Positions 9,263 to 20,653 of a DNA stretch of 64,000 nucleotides are shown here, one piece after another; within the stretch, counting starts at the first letter, position 1; each line of letters begins with the position of its first letter. Origin of the DNA: Azolla caroliniana (lineage: Eukaryota; Polypodiophyta); assembly GCA_043228905.1 (NCBI GenBank), contig JBHGNT010000016.1, forward strand, positions 17,546,001 to 17,610,000, given 5' to 3'. The position numbers and the translations under genes are program-made. Below the pieces are notes generated by a model. It searched no databases, had not been told where the DNA came from, and worked only from the letters and a program-made list of their open reading frames with translations.

Positions 9263-9847
9263 CTTTTTCTTTTATGCACAAAATACTATTAGGCTTTTGG
9301 ACCAAATATCTTTAAGACACCATGCACCACGATCAACCGACCCGAACAATCCGTCCGATTTGCATCTGTTTAGTCCGACCGAGTTCGCATCCCGAGTCGC
9401 TTGTCGGTCACCGGTTCCGTCGTCGGCGGTGGCGCCGGTTTTGGTTGGCCAAAAACTTTACAAGTAGCTAGGCCACACCACTCATCCAATTAACTTACTT
9501 CAAGTCAGCTTGACCTCTCTATGCTCCACACATAGACACAAAGACAATAGCTTTTGTTCTGCCTTATGTAAGGTGGGATCCTTATTTGTCCTATCTATGT
9601 GGATATCTCATAGTTTTATCTTTCTCTTTTTCTTTGCAAACTTCCTACCCACATAACTTGAGACTTAGATGTCTGTTTTTTATGGAGTAAAGTGCATTCG
9701 AAAGCTCTTTAAGACCTCCATCTTTTTGTAACAAGATATTAAACCTTTTTCAAATTAGTATCTTTACTATTATTGTTTTATGCGATTCATTCTCGATTTG
9801 GTATGTTTTATGCGATTTTCACACCGTTGCCAAAAATCTTCACGACA

Positions 9848-9978
9848 TCGGCTCCGGTGCTACATCATTTTCTCCTTCCACAAAATTCTAGTGTTCATGT
9901 CCGAGCAGGTATTGATGTATCTTGTATGCCCAAGATGCATAGTTGTTCTTGTTAAGCTTTTCTGTTGGAGAGAGATAG
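9848..9978 (-). pseudogene. Copia gag N-terminal scrap, minus strand
   Basis: On the minus strand the segment reads like the start of copia Gag in copia-B2 and C (NNYASW.YK.HQYL.GH). It is out of frame at its ends, about 100 bp, bounded by the gypsy-F LTR and the copia-G LTR. Confidence 0.55.
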
Positions 9979-10275
9979 AGAGAAATGTTGTTATCATTGT
10001 ACAGAGAGAGAGAGAGAGAGAGATACAAAAAGCTTTTCTGTTGTAAACGTTGGTTGGCAAAGATAGAGCTTGAGGTCGTTGCCTCAGAGTCTCATGTTGT
10101 AGTACCTCTACCCTATAGTCATTGTGTTCGGAGTCTACAAACTCCCGTGGTTTTGCCTCTTGAGGTTTTCCACGTAAACATACTATGTTGTCTCATTTTG
10201 GTTAAGTGCAATAATCTTTATTTCTATTCTTTTATTTTATTGAGATTTGGTTCTGGTCGACTGTTATTCCTCTCA
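9979..10275 (+). repeat. 5' LTR remnant of copia-G
   Basis: Matches the downstream half of the 3' LTR (31055-31272), including GTTGTAA..CG..GGTTGGC and TATTCCTCTCA. The upstream half with the TATA box is missing. It has an expanded GA tract (10004-10022). Confidence 0.75.
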
Positions 10276-10278
10276 AAC

Positions 10279-10290
10279 TGATATCAGAGC
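10279..10290 (+). other. Primer-binding site of copia-G
   Basis: TGATATCAGAGC, one change from TGGTATCAGAGC, the initiator-Met tRNA complement used by plant copia elements. It lies three bases after the LTR end, the same spacing as in A2. Confidence 0.8.
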
Positions 10291-13200
10291 AAGGTTCAAA
10301 GGAAAGAAACTAGAAGATTCTTTCCGTGTTCGAGCTCAACGGCTCCAACTACCTAGTATGGAAGTCCAAGATGAGGGACATGTTGGTGATCAAAGATCTT
10401 TGGCTGTCTATACAGTTTGGGGACAAATGACTGAACAACATCGATGCCATGATCGAGGAAGTAATTCACATGAAGATGACGACATACATTCAGTGCTTTA
10501 TCGATATGAGCCTGTACAACAACTTCAACGAAGAAAGTAAGGCTCATGGGCTCTGGGAGAAGATCGGTACCATGCTGGAAACCAAAAATGTTGTGAATCA
10601 GGTCTCAGTATTCTGGAAGCCGGTGAGACTTCTATACCAAGACGGCTCCAGCATGGCGGAGCACATTAATGCCTTACAGGGGCTTATAAACCAAACAACC
10701 TCGTTGCAGGTACCTCTAGCCAATGAGGTACTCGCGTTGCTACTGTGCAGTTCCCTCCTAGATAGTTGGGAGAGGCTAGTTGTCACTTAGGGCAACGCCG
10801 GGCCGAAAGGAAAACATCTATCCCTAGCAAGGGTAAAATCAATCTTGCTAGATGAAGAAGCTCGTCGGGAGGACTGTGAGTCTGGAACCGATCCAAAGGC
10901 CTTGGTCACAAAAGACAACCATAACCAGGGAAGAGGCCGGAATCGGAGGCCCTAGAACTGGGACAAATCAAGGACGATGTCGAAGTCAAGGGGGGGGGGG
11001 GGGGGGGCTCTTGCTTTTATTGCAAAAAGTCGGGGTACTTCTAGAAGAATTATTGACTCTTCCAGAAGGAGAAAGGAACTAACAATGACGACTCAAAGAA
11101 CGGTCCGGATCGGAGAAGTTCGGATCGGAAAGGAAAGTCGGCAATTGCAATAAGTGAGGAAGAACTACTGCTCATCACCGAGGAGAGCGAGTTATATCTT
11201 GTCAATGATGAGCCTACATGGGCAGTCGACTCCGGATCATCATTCCATTTTACCCCTGACCGGAAGTGCTTCTCATACTACCGAGATGCAGATCACAGTT
11301 GTGTCGGGATAGGAAATAAAGGTGCATGCCGAATTGTCGGCATACGAGACGTGTTGACGACGATGTCAATCGGGTGCAAGTTGTTGTTGAAAGATGTCTG
11401 ACACGTTCTGAAGGTTCGGTTGAACCTGATATCAGCTGGTTGCCTAGATGATGAAGGCTACAAGGGTAACATCCGGAATGGAGTCATGAAGTTCAGCAGA
11501 GGAAACCTGATCATGGCTCGATCCTAGAAGATCAACACATTGTACCCAATGCATGCCCGGATATGCCGAGAAGAAGTGAACGTAGTATCCAACACTACCG
11601 TTGAGTTGTGGCAAGGGAGGTTGTGTCAGATGAGCCAAAAAGGGATGAGAAGACTTGCCGAAGATTACTCATTCTGGAAAGCCGGGGTACTTCCGGAAGA
11701 ATTGTTGACTCTTCCGGAAGGAGAAAGGAACCGACAATGCCGACTCAAAGAAGGGTCCGGATCGGAGAACTTCAGATCGGAAAGGAACGTCGGAAATTGT
11801 GACAAGTGAGGAAGAACTACTGCTCATCATCAAGGAGAGCGAGTTATATCTTGTCAATGATGAGCCTACATGGGCAGTCGACTCCAGATTGTCGTTCCAT
11901 TTTACCCCTGACCGGAAGTGCTTCTCATACTACTGAGACGGAGATCACAGTTGTGTTGGGATGGGAAATAAAGGTGCATGCCAAATTGTCAGCATAGGAG
12001 ACGTGTTGCGAACAATGTCAATCGGGTGCAAGTTGCTCTTGAAAGATGTCTGACACATTCCAGAGGTTCGGTTGAACCTGATATCATCCGGTTTCCTAGA
12101 TGATATCAACACATTGTACCCAATGCATGCCCGGATATGCCGGGAAGAAGTGAATGTAGTATCCAACACTGCCGCTGAGTTGTGGCACAAGAGGTTGAGC
12201 CACATGAGCCAGAAAGGGATGAGAAGACTTGCCGAAGATAACTCATTCCGGAAAGCCAGGGTACTTCTAGAAGAATTGTTGACTCTTCCGGAAGGAGAAA
12301 GCAACCGACAATGCCGACTCAAAGAAGGGTCTCGATCGGAGAAGTTCGGATCGGAAAGCAACGTCGGCAATTGCGACAAGTGAGGAAGAACTACTGCTCA
12401 TCATCGAGGAGAGCGAGTTATATCTTGTCAACGATGAGCCTACATGGGCAGTCGACTCCGGATCGTTGTTCCATTTTACCCCTGACCGGAAGTGCTTCTC
12501 ATACTACCGAGATGGAGATCACAGTTGTGTTAGGATGGGAAATAAAGCTGCATGCCGAATTGTTAGCATACGAGACATGTTCCTGACGATGTCAATCGGG
12601 TGCAAGTTGTTGTTGAAAGATGCCTGACACGTTCCGGAGGTTGGGTTGAACCTGATATCAGTCGGTTGCCTAAATGATGAAGGCTACAAGGGTAACATCC
12701 GGAATGGAGTCATGAATTTCAGCAAAGGAAACCTGATCGTGGCTCGATCCTCGAAGATCAACACATTGTACCCAATGCATGCCCGGATATGCCGGGAAGA
12801 AGTGAACGTAGTATCCAACACTACCGTTGAGTTGTGGCACAAGAGGTTGCGCCAAATGAGCCAGAAAGGGATGAGAAGACTTGCCGAAGATAACTCATTC
12901 CGGAAAGCCGGGGTACTTCTAGAAGAATTGTTGACTCTTCCGGAAGGAGAAAGGAACCGGCAATGCCGACTCAAAGAAGGGTCCGGATTGGAGAAGTTTG
13001 GATCGGAAAGGAATGTCGGCAATTGCGACAAGTGAGGAAGAACTACTGCTCATCATCGAGGAGAGAGAGTTATATCTTGTCAATGATGAGCCTACATGGG
13101 CAGTCGACTCGGATCGTCGTTCCATTTTACCCCTGAATGGAAGTGCTTCTAATACTACCAAGACGGAGATCACAGTTGTGTCGGGATGGGAAATAAAGGT

Positions 13201-14000
13201 GCATGCCGAATTGTCGGCATAAGAGAGGTGTTGTGGGCGATGTCAACCGGGTGCAAGTTGTTGTTGAAAGATGTCTGACACGTTCCGGAGGTTTGGTTGA
13301 ACCTGATGTCAGTTGGTTGCCTAGATGATGAAGGCTACAAGGGTAACATCCGGAATGGAGTCATGAAGCTCAGCAAAGGAAACGTTATTGTGGCTCGATC
13401 CTAGAAGATCAACACATTGTACCCAATGCATGCCCGGATATGCCAGGAAGAAGTGAACGTAGTATCCAACACTACCGCTTAGTTGTGCCACATGAGGTTG
13501 TGCCACATGAGCCAGAAAGGGATGAGAAGACTTGCCGAAGATAACTCATTCGGGAGGTGAAAGATGTGCAACTTGAGAAGTGCACCAATTGTTTGGCTGG
13601 CAAGCAGAACCGAACCTCTTTCCAGACAAGCCCACCGAGAAGACAGAAAGAATCACTAGAGCTTGTACATACCGATGTATGCCAGGTGGACACGAAGTCA
13701 CATGTTGGGCCGCAGTACTTCGTGACGTTCATAGACGAGCACATCCAGAAGTTTTGGGTTTTACCACTGATGACGAAAGAGCAGGTACTATCCATCTTCA
13801 AGAAATACCACGCGAGAGTGGAAAGAAAAACCGGTTGGAAATTGAAGGCGGTTCGGGCGGACAACAGAGGCGAATGCCGGGGCAGTTCGAGGAGTACTAC
13901 CGAATGAAGGGAATCTAGCTCTAATTCATCGTGCCGAAGACACCAGAGCCCAACGGATTGGCCGAAAGGATGAACCAGACTGTGATGGAGAGAGTCTGGA
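10291..14000 (+). pseudogene. copia-G gag, protease and integrase N-part, degenerate
   Basis: Gag helices are readable at 10449-10790 (DGSSMAEHINALQGLINQ, LLDSWERLVVT), ending in TAG. An 18-base G run (10990-11007) precedes a ruined zinc knuckle. Protease (AVDSGSSFHF) and GAG-pre-integrase segments follow in four tandem copies, all broken. Integrase start (LEKCTNCLAGKQNRTSF, HTDVCQV, ADNRGEC) is open at 13557-13907 and is cut at 14000 by gypsy-H. Confidence 0.85.
11031..13551 (+). repeat. Four tandem copies of a ~650-bp gag/protease segment in copia-G
   Basis: The block beginning cggggtactt(c) recurs at 11031, 11683, 12257 and 12909. The last copy ends at aactcattc, 13551. Spacings are 652, 574 and 652 bp; unit 2 lacks about 78 bp. 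Each unit runs from the zinc-knuckle end through the protease DSG region to GAG-pre-integrase (MRRLAED), then jumps back to the zinc-knuckle end. No frame is open across the array. Confidence 0.85.
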
Positions 14001-14518
14001 TGTTACCTAGACAAAGGGGCGCACGAACATAGTGGGGAAGTGTCGAAGTCGGAAGCATCAAAGTCGGAAGTTCGGAGTCAAAGTCGAAGTTGGATCAAGG
14101 GAGAGGATCGATGAGTCATCATTTTGGTTAATAATAGTTAATACCGAAAGTTATAGTAAGTTACAAAGTTTTGTAGTTCTTGCCGATATGGCAATATGTA
14201 TTTCTTGATGAGGAAGTCATTCAGGTTGCCTATAGAAAGGGAACCAAAGGCATTGTAAAATCTATCGTTTTACTTTTAGTAATATAAGTTTAGTTGTAGG
14301 AATTCTCGGTGTGCAACTGTTTATTTCCTGTTTATCTATTTCCACTTTGCTAGAACTATATTACGTAAGTAACGATCTCGATGTCTGTGTAAGATCGATA
14401 AGATTATAGTAACTTAGTATCTATTCACACAACCACAATTCTTTGATAGAATGTTCAGTACGAAACGTTCGAACTATGTTGTGTGTCGGAGACAGAGTCG
14501 GTTGGCCGCCGAACAACA
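14001..14518 (+). repeat. 5' LTR of gypsy-H
   Basis: 518 bp, TGTTACC...GAACAACA, aligned with 28145-28647 at dozens of mismatches and small indels. No clear TATA box. Confidence 0.9.
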
Positions 14519-14529
14519 TTGTATAATTT

Positions 14530-14545
14530 TGGCACACCCAGTTAC
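14530..14545 (+). other. Possible primer-binding site of gypsy-H
   Basis: TGGCACACCCAGTTAC, 11 bases after the LTR, starts with TGG and would pair with a tRNA 3' end. The tRNA is unidentified. Confidence 0.4.
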
Positions 14546-14572
14546 ATCTGCAATTAGTATAGAACAAGTCGA

Positions 14573-15930
14573 ATGGTATCGTCGTCTGGTCCGGATACAC
14601 CAGTCGATCGTAAACGTCCTCGTACACATTCGGTTACAAAAGGTGTCAAAGAGGATTCTGCTACGGTGGTACAACAAGAAACAAGTCGGAGGTGGTCTTC
14701 AGTTCCTAGCTTAATTGATAGTCAGTTGGACGGAGATCAGTCCGAAGAGGTCTCATTTTACGATATCTAGAGTGAAGACAATATGCCTTACCCTTACTCG
14801 AAATTTCAAGAAGGCATTGATGTAGAAGCGCATATTAGGGATTTCTTAACAACATGGGAAATAAACCATGGGGCTCAACGACTATCGGTTGTAGTCGAGG
14901 ATAAGTCTAAAATAGCTGAGTTTGTTTTGTCATTAGATGGCCAGTCGGCAAATTGGTTTGCTCAGAACGGTTTCCGAGCATTCGAAACATTCGAACAATT
15001 AACTAAAAAATTTCTTCAATTGTTTCATCGACAAATTCCTCAGAAGGATCTGATAGCTCAATTTTATGCATTATATCAAGAACCCAATGAAACGGTGTCA
15101 CAATTTGTTATTCACTTTCAGAATCTACAACTACAAATTTCCAGGCCAATTCCGGATAACGAACTAAAGGATATCTTTCTCGAGGCAATTCGGGAACCAC
15201 TACGAACAACACTAGCGTTGTTCGATTTCCGAAGTCAGTCAATTGAGCAAGTGATTGATAAGGCCATTGCTATGGGTCGAAATCCAAAAAATGTAAGAAG
15301 TATGGATATGTCAGCATTGCATCATACTTTGTCAAGTATGGAAGAATTACAGTTTTGCCAAGCAGTACAGTGTACTATTTGTTTGACTACTGGGCATTTG
15401 ACAATCGAGTGCAGTTTACGTAAACATTGCACAATATGTCACTCTAAGGCCCATTAAGTAGAACAATGTGAATATAATTTGCTTAACAAAGCAACAACAC
15501 CGGTACGACAAATTTTTCCGGAAAATGGTTACCAAGATAACCGTAATAGGTCCAATAATAGGTATCAAGAAGATGACCGGTATGATAATCAGAATTATTC
15601 GGAAAAGCAACCGAATAATGACTGGAATGAATATAGGAGAAATGATAATCAAGGTTCAACACAAGAGGAAGCCCGACAGTATGATTATCGACAAAATCGA
15701 GATCAAGATTTTTAAGCACCGCAGGATAACAGTCGTCAATAGCAACAAGGAGGTCATTATCACAATAAACAAAATCGACCCAACAACAAAAAGAACATCC
15801 GAATGGATGTTCCCAATAAGAACAGGGTGAAGGCAGTGGATCATTCACTCCTAAATATTATATTTGCAAGAAAGATGGACATTATGCAAATCAATGTCCG
15901 TCCAAAATCAAAGGAAAAGCACATGTCGTT
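14573..15930 (+). pseudogene. gypsy-H gag
   Basis: Frame from ATG 14573, interrupted by TAG at 14768 and 15457 (TAA/TAG type), TAA at 15713, and a frameshift near 15840. Retrotransposon Gag helices lie at 14800-15300 (HIRDFLTTWEINHGA, SANWFAQNGF, IPQKDLIAQFYALYQ). Two CX2CX4HX4C knuckles follow (CTICLTTGHLTIEC; CTICHSKAH.VEQC), then an Asn/Arg/Gln-rich stretch. A third knuckle near 15865 (ICKKDGHYANQC) has lost its first Cys. It packages the RNA. Confidence 0.85.
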
Positions 15931-15933
15931 AAT

Positions 15934-18900
15934 ATGGTGATACCGGAAATTCAGCAGGTCATTACCATAAGTAAAGGTAAACAATCAAAATGGGAAATCC
16001 AGGAAGCTGTTAGAAAAGCAACCAAGGAATGGGTGGAAGAAGCAAATAAAAATAATGTGTCCAGGATGTTGCAGGACAATGAGGTAAACCAAGTTAACAA
16101 CCTACCCAGAGCAATGGCAGTACAGGAACATGAGGAAGCTTGGAAAATCTTGACTGATTGCCACGTATCATTACCCTTGACGAGATTACTGAAATTAGTT
16201 CCACGGTTTACAAAGAAAGTGGTAACTTTGATTGTCCAAAAAGGGATAGAGTAGGTAGTAGTTAATTATAGTTAGCCAAGTAATAGTTCGACAGTTATGG
16301 ATGAGCAGAATCCATCAATAAGAGTGATAATACATGGCTAAGAAATAGATGGCGCTATTGTAGATGGAGGATCAGGAGTAAATGTAATTAACAAAACTAC
16401 ATGTGACAAGCTTTGTATCACTAAATAGGAAGCATGTCCATTCTGGTTGAGAATGGCCGATACCAGTACGGTGTGACCGATCGGATTAATTAGGCAATTA
16501 GATGTTGTTTTAGGTGGTCACACTTTTCAAATATCACTAGTAGTGCTTCATTTGGAGACTCCTAGGGCATATCATTTGTTGTTAGGACGGCCATGGTTAA
16601 AGACTGCCAATATTAAGCAAAATTGGAATTAGAACTTACTAACATTCCGGAAAGGAAAAAATAAAATTCGAGTATCCACCCACAATAAGATAACTACAAG
16701 TAGGCAATGTCTGTGAGTTCATGCAAAGGCAGTCAATATGATGGAAGGATTGGACGAAGTGGAGGAGACTAATTATTTTGATGATAACCCAAAAATTATT
16801 CCCTTGTTCGAAGTAGACATATTACAAGCTCTTACATCATATGTTGATCAATAGAATGAAGTACCATTTAATGATCAAACAATGAAAACAATCCACCTTT
16901 AGCAGGAGGCTACGGAAAAAGAAATGAAAGTATTTCAACGAGTCCAAGCTTCGACATTGGAGGAGATAAATTTAGTTGGGGAAGATAACACGCTCGAACC
17001 AAAAACAATATTGATCACCAAGGATATGTTGTTAGCTGACAAGCAACGATTAATCGGCTTACTCAAACAGTATAAGGATGTGTTCGCTTGGTCCTTCGAA
17101 GACATGAAAGGGTTGGATCCAGCTTTTTGTCAACACCAAATTAATCTGCATAAAGATATGAAGCCAGTTCAACAACACAGGTATTGTCTGAATCCAAATT
17201 ATGCAATTAAGTTCAAAGAAGAAATAGATAAACTACTTAAGGTAGGGTTTATTCGTCCTGTAAAAAAGCTACATGGTTGAGCCTGATTGTAGTCATACCG
17301 GAAAAGAATGGAAAGATTTGGGTATGTGTCGGCTATCAGAAACTTAATGCAACAACAATAACAAACACATTTCCATTACGGTTTACGGACCATATATTGG
17401 ATGCAGTGGCTGGTCACGAAATGTACAGTTTTCTAGACGGCTTTAGCAAGTATAATAAGGTAAGAATGGAGCCGAATTATCAAGAAAAGATAGCCTTTGT
17501 CACCGAATGGGGGGTATTTGTGGCGGTCATAATGATGTTTGGGTTAAAAACAGCCCCAACCACATTTCAAAGAGTCATACAAGAAATTTTTGCTGAATAC
17601 ATTCCAGCATTCATGTAAGTTTTCTTGGATGACTTTGTTGTCTACAGTCAGAAGTCAGAACATTTCGAACATTTGCAATTATGTTTGCAACGATGTCGCA
17701 AAGGTCGGCTTAGCTTGAATCCAGCAAAATGCGCGTTCGGAGTTACGAGTGGAGCATTATTAGGACACATTGTCAGTCAAGAAGGAATTGCAGTTGACCC
17801 AAAAAAGGTCAAAGTTGTATTAGATGCACCAACACCAACCAACTCTAAGAGCCTTAGTCAATTTTTATGGCAAATTAGATGGCATAGTAGAATGATCAGA
17901 TATCTTGCTGATGTTGCCATTCCCTTACATACAGTGGTGCATAAAGCACCTTTCCAATGGATGAGTGTGGAGCAAGATGCATAGGAATGCCTAACGAAGA
18001 TGCTTTCTAGAGTTCCGGTTGTCCAACCACCTGATTGGAACAAACCATTTCATGTGTTTGTCGATGTATCCGATGTAGCAATTGGATGTGCACTAATGCA
18101 ATTATCCGAACCAAGCTGGTACAGACCATTTTACTATGCTAGTCGGAAATTATCCACAGTAGAAAGGAATTATTCGACAATTGAAAGGGAAGCTTTGGGA
18201 ATGATTTACGGTATCAACAAATTTCAACACTACCTTCTAGGGAAGAAATTTACATTCCATGTGGATCACTCTGCTTTACTATATTTGGTATCCAAACAGG
18301 AATTAACCGACAAACTAGCACGTTGGACGCTATTACTTTAGGAATTTGAATTCGATATTCTGCATAGACCAGGAGTGCAACATGTCGTCGCGGATTACCT
18401 TAGCCGATTAGAGTCGGGAGAAGAGGGTACAAGAGTTCAAGATGATTTTCTGGATGTCCAACTCTTTCGAATAGAGACGGTACAAGTGCAGGAAATAAAT
18501 GAGGAGATTGAGGATGTTTGGATTATAGAAATGACAATTTTTCTTACAATAGGGTTACCACCCGAGCATCTATCAGCTGACGAAAGAAAACGACTAGTGG
18601 TTCGCAACCGAAATTTCTGTCTTTTAAATGACACTTTGTATCATAAAGGAGCTGATGGAATTTGGTGACGAGCAGTACGACAATTTGAGAAAGAGATAAT
18701 TCTTCGGGAATCTCACTGTGGTATTGCGGGAGGGCACTATGCCAATGAAACTACTGCTCGGAATTTTTGGAACAGTGGGTTATGGTGGCCGACAGTTATG
18801 AAGGATGCAGTCGAATACTGTCGGAAATGCGATTTATGTCAGAGAATGGGTCAACCTACTGAAAAAGACAGGATGTCATTTCAACCCGTCTTGCCTTTGG

Positions 18901-19763
18901 AACCATTCCAGAAATGGGGATTAGACTTTGTCAGCCCATTTAAACTAGCAACGATTCAAACCGAGAATCGATACATCATAGTAGCCACTCATTACTGCAC
19001 TAAGTGGGTAGAGGCTAAACCTTTACGGGATAACACGGCAGCATCGACAACAAAATTTCTATACGAAAGTATATGGTGCCGATATGGATGTCCAATTGAA
19101 TTAGTAAGTGACCAAGGTACACATTTTATTAGTAAGATTATACATGACATATCTACATATTATGTAGTGGTTCATAAGAAAAGTAATCCTTATTACCCTC
19201 AAGAAAATGGGCTTGCGGAATCGACAAATAAAACACTGCAAATGATACTCAAGAAAATAGTCAATGAAAATCGTATAGATTGGGATCAGAAACTGAATAG
19301 TGCCTTATGGGAATATAGGACTTCATATAAGACTTCTATCAAATCGACTCCTTTTCGCATGGCATTCGAGTTAGAAGTCGTAATGCCAATAGAGTTTCAA
19401 GTTCCGACACTCCGAATTCAAGCAATAGAAAGGTTAGATGAACTACAATCAGAACAAATTCGGAAAGAAGGATTACTGCTATTAGAGGAAAGTCGGATAC
19501 ATGCTATGATAGATTTAGAGCGGAAGTAACGAAAAATGAAAGCATTTGTGGATCGTCACTGTCGACATGCAGAGAAGCAGTTTGCAATCAGAAAACCGGT
19601 GTTAGTGTTTCAAACAAAAATGGGGTCTATGTCGGGGAAGCTTCGATTTCGATGGATGGGATCATTCTGGATTGTTAATAGCAGAAATGGCACTTATCAA
19701 GTTGGGACACTATCCAGGGACATCCTACCAAAATGGGTAAATGGTTTTCGGCTTAAACCCTAG
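15934..19763 (+). pseudogene. gypsy-H pol (protease, RT, RNase H, integrase)
   Basis: Linker from 15934; protease near 16355 (AIVDGGSGVNVINKTTC, HLLLGRPW) with several stops; RT from 17100 (FCQHQINLHKDMKPVQQ, FIRPVKK). One base is missing at about 17265, shifting frame. RT continues (FLDGFSKYNKV, MMFGLKTAPTTFQR, VFLDDFVVYS), then RNase H at 18040 (HVFVDVSDVAIG, YSTIEREALGMIY). Integrase follows with its zinc region (HCGIAGGHYA...CRKCDLCQR) and core (GLDFVSPF, VSDQGTHF, PQENGLAEST). It ends at TAG 19761-19763. Stops at 17616, 17982, 18339, 18666 and 19527 make it inactive. Confidence 0.9.
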
Positions 19764-19924
19764 CACGGGTCAATACTGGAGAACCCCTTTCAGACTACAT
19801 CCTCTGTAACGTGACGTGGTAGGAAAAAAAAAACTAAGTATTATTATCATGGCAAAAAAAAAAAGTAACTAACTGTCAGAAAAAGAAATCTTGGGAAAGT
19901 CTTTGTAACGTTATAAGTAAAGTG
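19764..19924 (+). other. gypsy-H spacer after pol
   Basis: 161 bp of A-rich non-coding DNA (two A runs of 9-11) up to the copia-A2 target site. No gene seen. Confidence 0.6.
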
Positions 19925-20040
19925 GGTAATGTTGGGATTTCGGTCCCTCCGGATGGGATGTCCGGAGATGAATGACGGCAAGCCCGGAGGCTGTTATGGA
20001 ACCGTATGATGAAGAGTACCCGGCATGAAGCCGGATGAAG

Positions 20041-20151
20041 AGTACCCAGTTACGGAGCCAGATGCTGAAGACCCCGGTTACGGAGCCGGATGCTGAAGAC
20101 CCCGGTTACGGAGCCGGATGCTGAAGACCCCGGTTACGGAGCCGGATGACG
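20041..20151 (+). repeat. 28-bp tandem repeats in the copia-A2 5' LTR (4 units)
   Basis: Units start at 20041, 20069, 20097 and 20125, each built on CCCCGGTTACGGAGCCGGAT. The 3' LTR has three units (24835-24917). They lie upstream of the TATA box, where LTR enhancer repeats usually sit; an enhancer role is inference. Confidence 0.9.
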
Positions 20152-20252
20152 TATGTACCCGGAGAGAGATCCGGATGCGGGGACATATTTGTGAATATGT
20201 TTGCTAAGGGCCCTTGAGGCTATATTTGTAAATAGCCCGAAAGTCATACGTG

Positions 20253-20260
20253 TATAAATA
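20253..20260 (+). promoter_or_regulatory. TATA box of copia-A2 5' LTR
   Basis: TATAAATA about 100 bp after the tandem repeats and followed by TGACTTAGGGCAA, conserved in A1 (2939) and G (31026). Confidence 0.7.
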
Positions 20261-20625
20261 TGACTTAGGGCAAACAGTTTATGTTGTTGCTCATTTTTCT
20301 GTTTTCACTTAGAGGGAGTGAAGAGAGCAGCCAGAGAGAGAGGGAGAGAGAGAGAGACGAAGAGGTCGTTGCCTCTGTGTATTGCCGCCGCCTGTGGCGA
20401 AGACAGTGAGCACAAGGTTGTTGCCTTGTAGCTTCACCATTGTACATCCCTGTTCATAGTGATGGTTGGAGTCTGAGAACTGCCGTGGTTTTTCCCATTT
20501 AGGGTTTTCCACGTAAAATATTCTGTGTACTCTCTCTTTCTATTGTCTCGTGCATTCTGTATTTCCTGTTTTCCAAGTGTTGATCCTATTCCTCGGTTGT
20601 GGCCGAGCACTTTTTTTCAACAAAG

Positions 20626-20637
20626 TGGTATCAGAGC
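20626..20637 (+). other. Primer-binding site of copia-A2
   Basis: TGGTATCAGAGC, exact initiator-Met tRNA complement, three bases after the LTR. Confidence 0.93.
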
Positions 20638-20653
20638 GACGGTAACACAGAAA

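Larger units (their letters stand above)
5744..9847 (-). mobile_element. gypsy-F, gag-only Ty3/gypsy-type element, minus strand
   Basis: The minus strand carries a complete 5' LTR (9847-8709), a primer-binding site, gag, a repeat-bearing ORF and part of the 3' LTR (6426-5744). The interior is only about 2.28 kb. No protease, RT, RNase H or integrase motif is visible on either strand, so it is non-autonomous, like the known TR-GAG class. Gag resembles the lineage of gypsy-D at the window end, which could supply enzymes in trans (inference). Its 3' LTR is cut by copia-B1. Confidence 0.82.
8709..9847 (-). repeat. 5' LTR of gypsy-F (complete)
   Basis: 1139 bp bounded by a perfect 11-bp inverted repeat, TGTCGTGAAGA at 8709-8719 and TCTTCACGACA at 9837-9847. 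It is matched over 9053-9847 by 5744-6426. It has a TATA box on the minus strand, an AT-rich leader and a plus-strand tRNA-like segment near 9196-9262. Confidence 0.88.
19930..20622 (+). repeat. 5' LTR of copia-A2
   Basis: 693 bp, TGTTGGGATTTCGG...TTTTTTTCAACA. Identical to the 3' LTR except T at 19997, A at 20048, A at 20060 and one extra 28-bp unit. A GA-rich tract lies at 20333-20360 downstream of the TATA box. Confidence 0.97.

Noticed and set aside
11031-13551. Regular ~650-bp repeats considered as a CRISPR-like or satellite array
   Set aside because: Units are long, protein-coding in origin and colinear with copia gag-pol, with no spacers. They are duplications inside a transposon.
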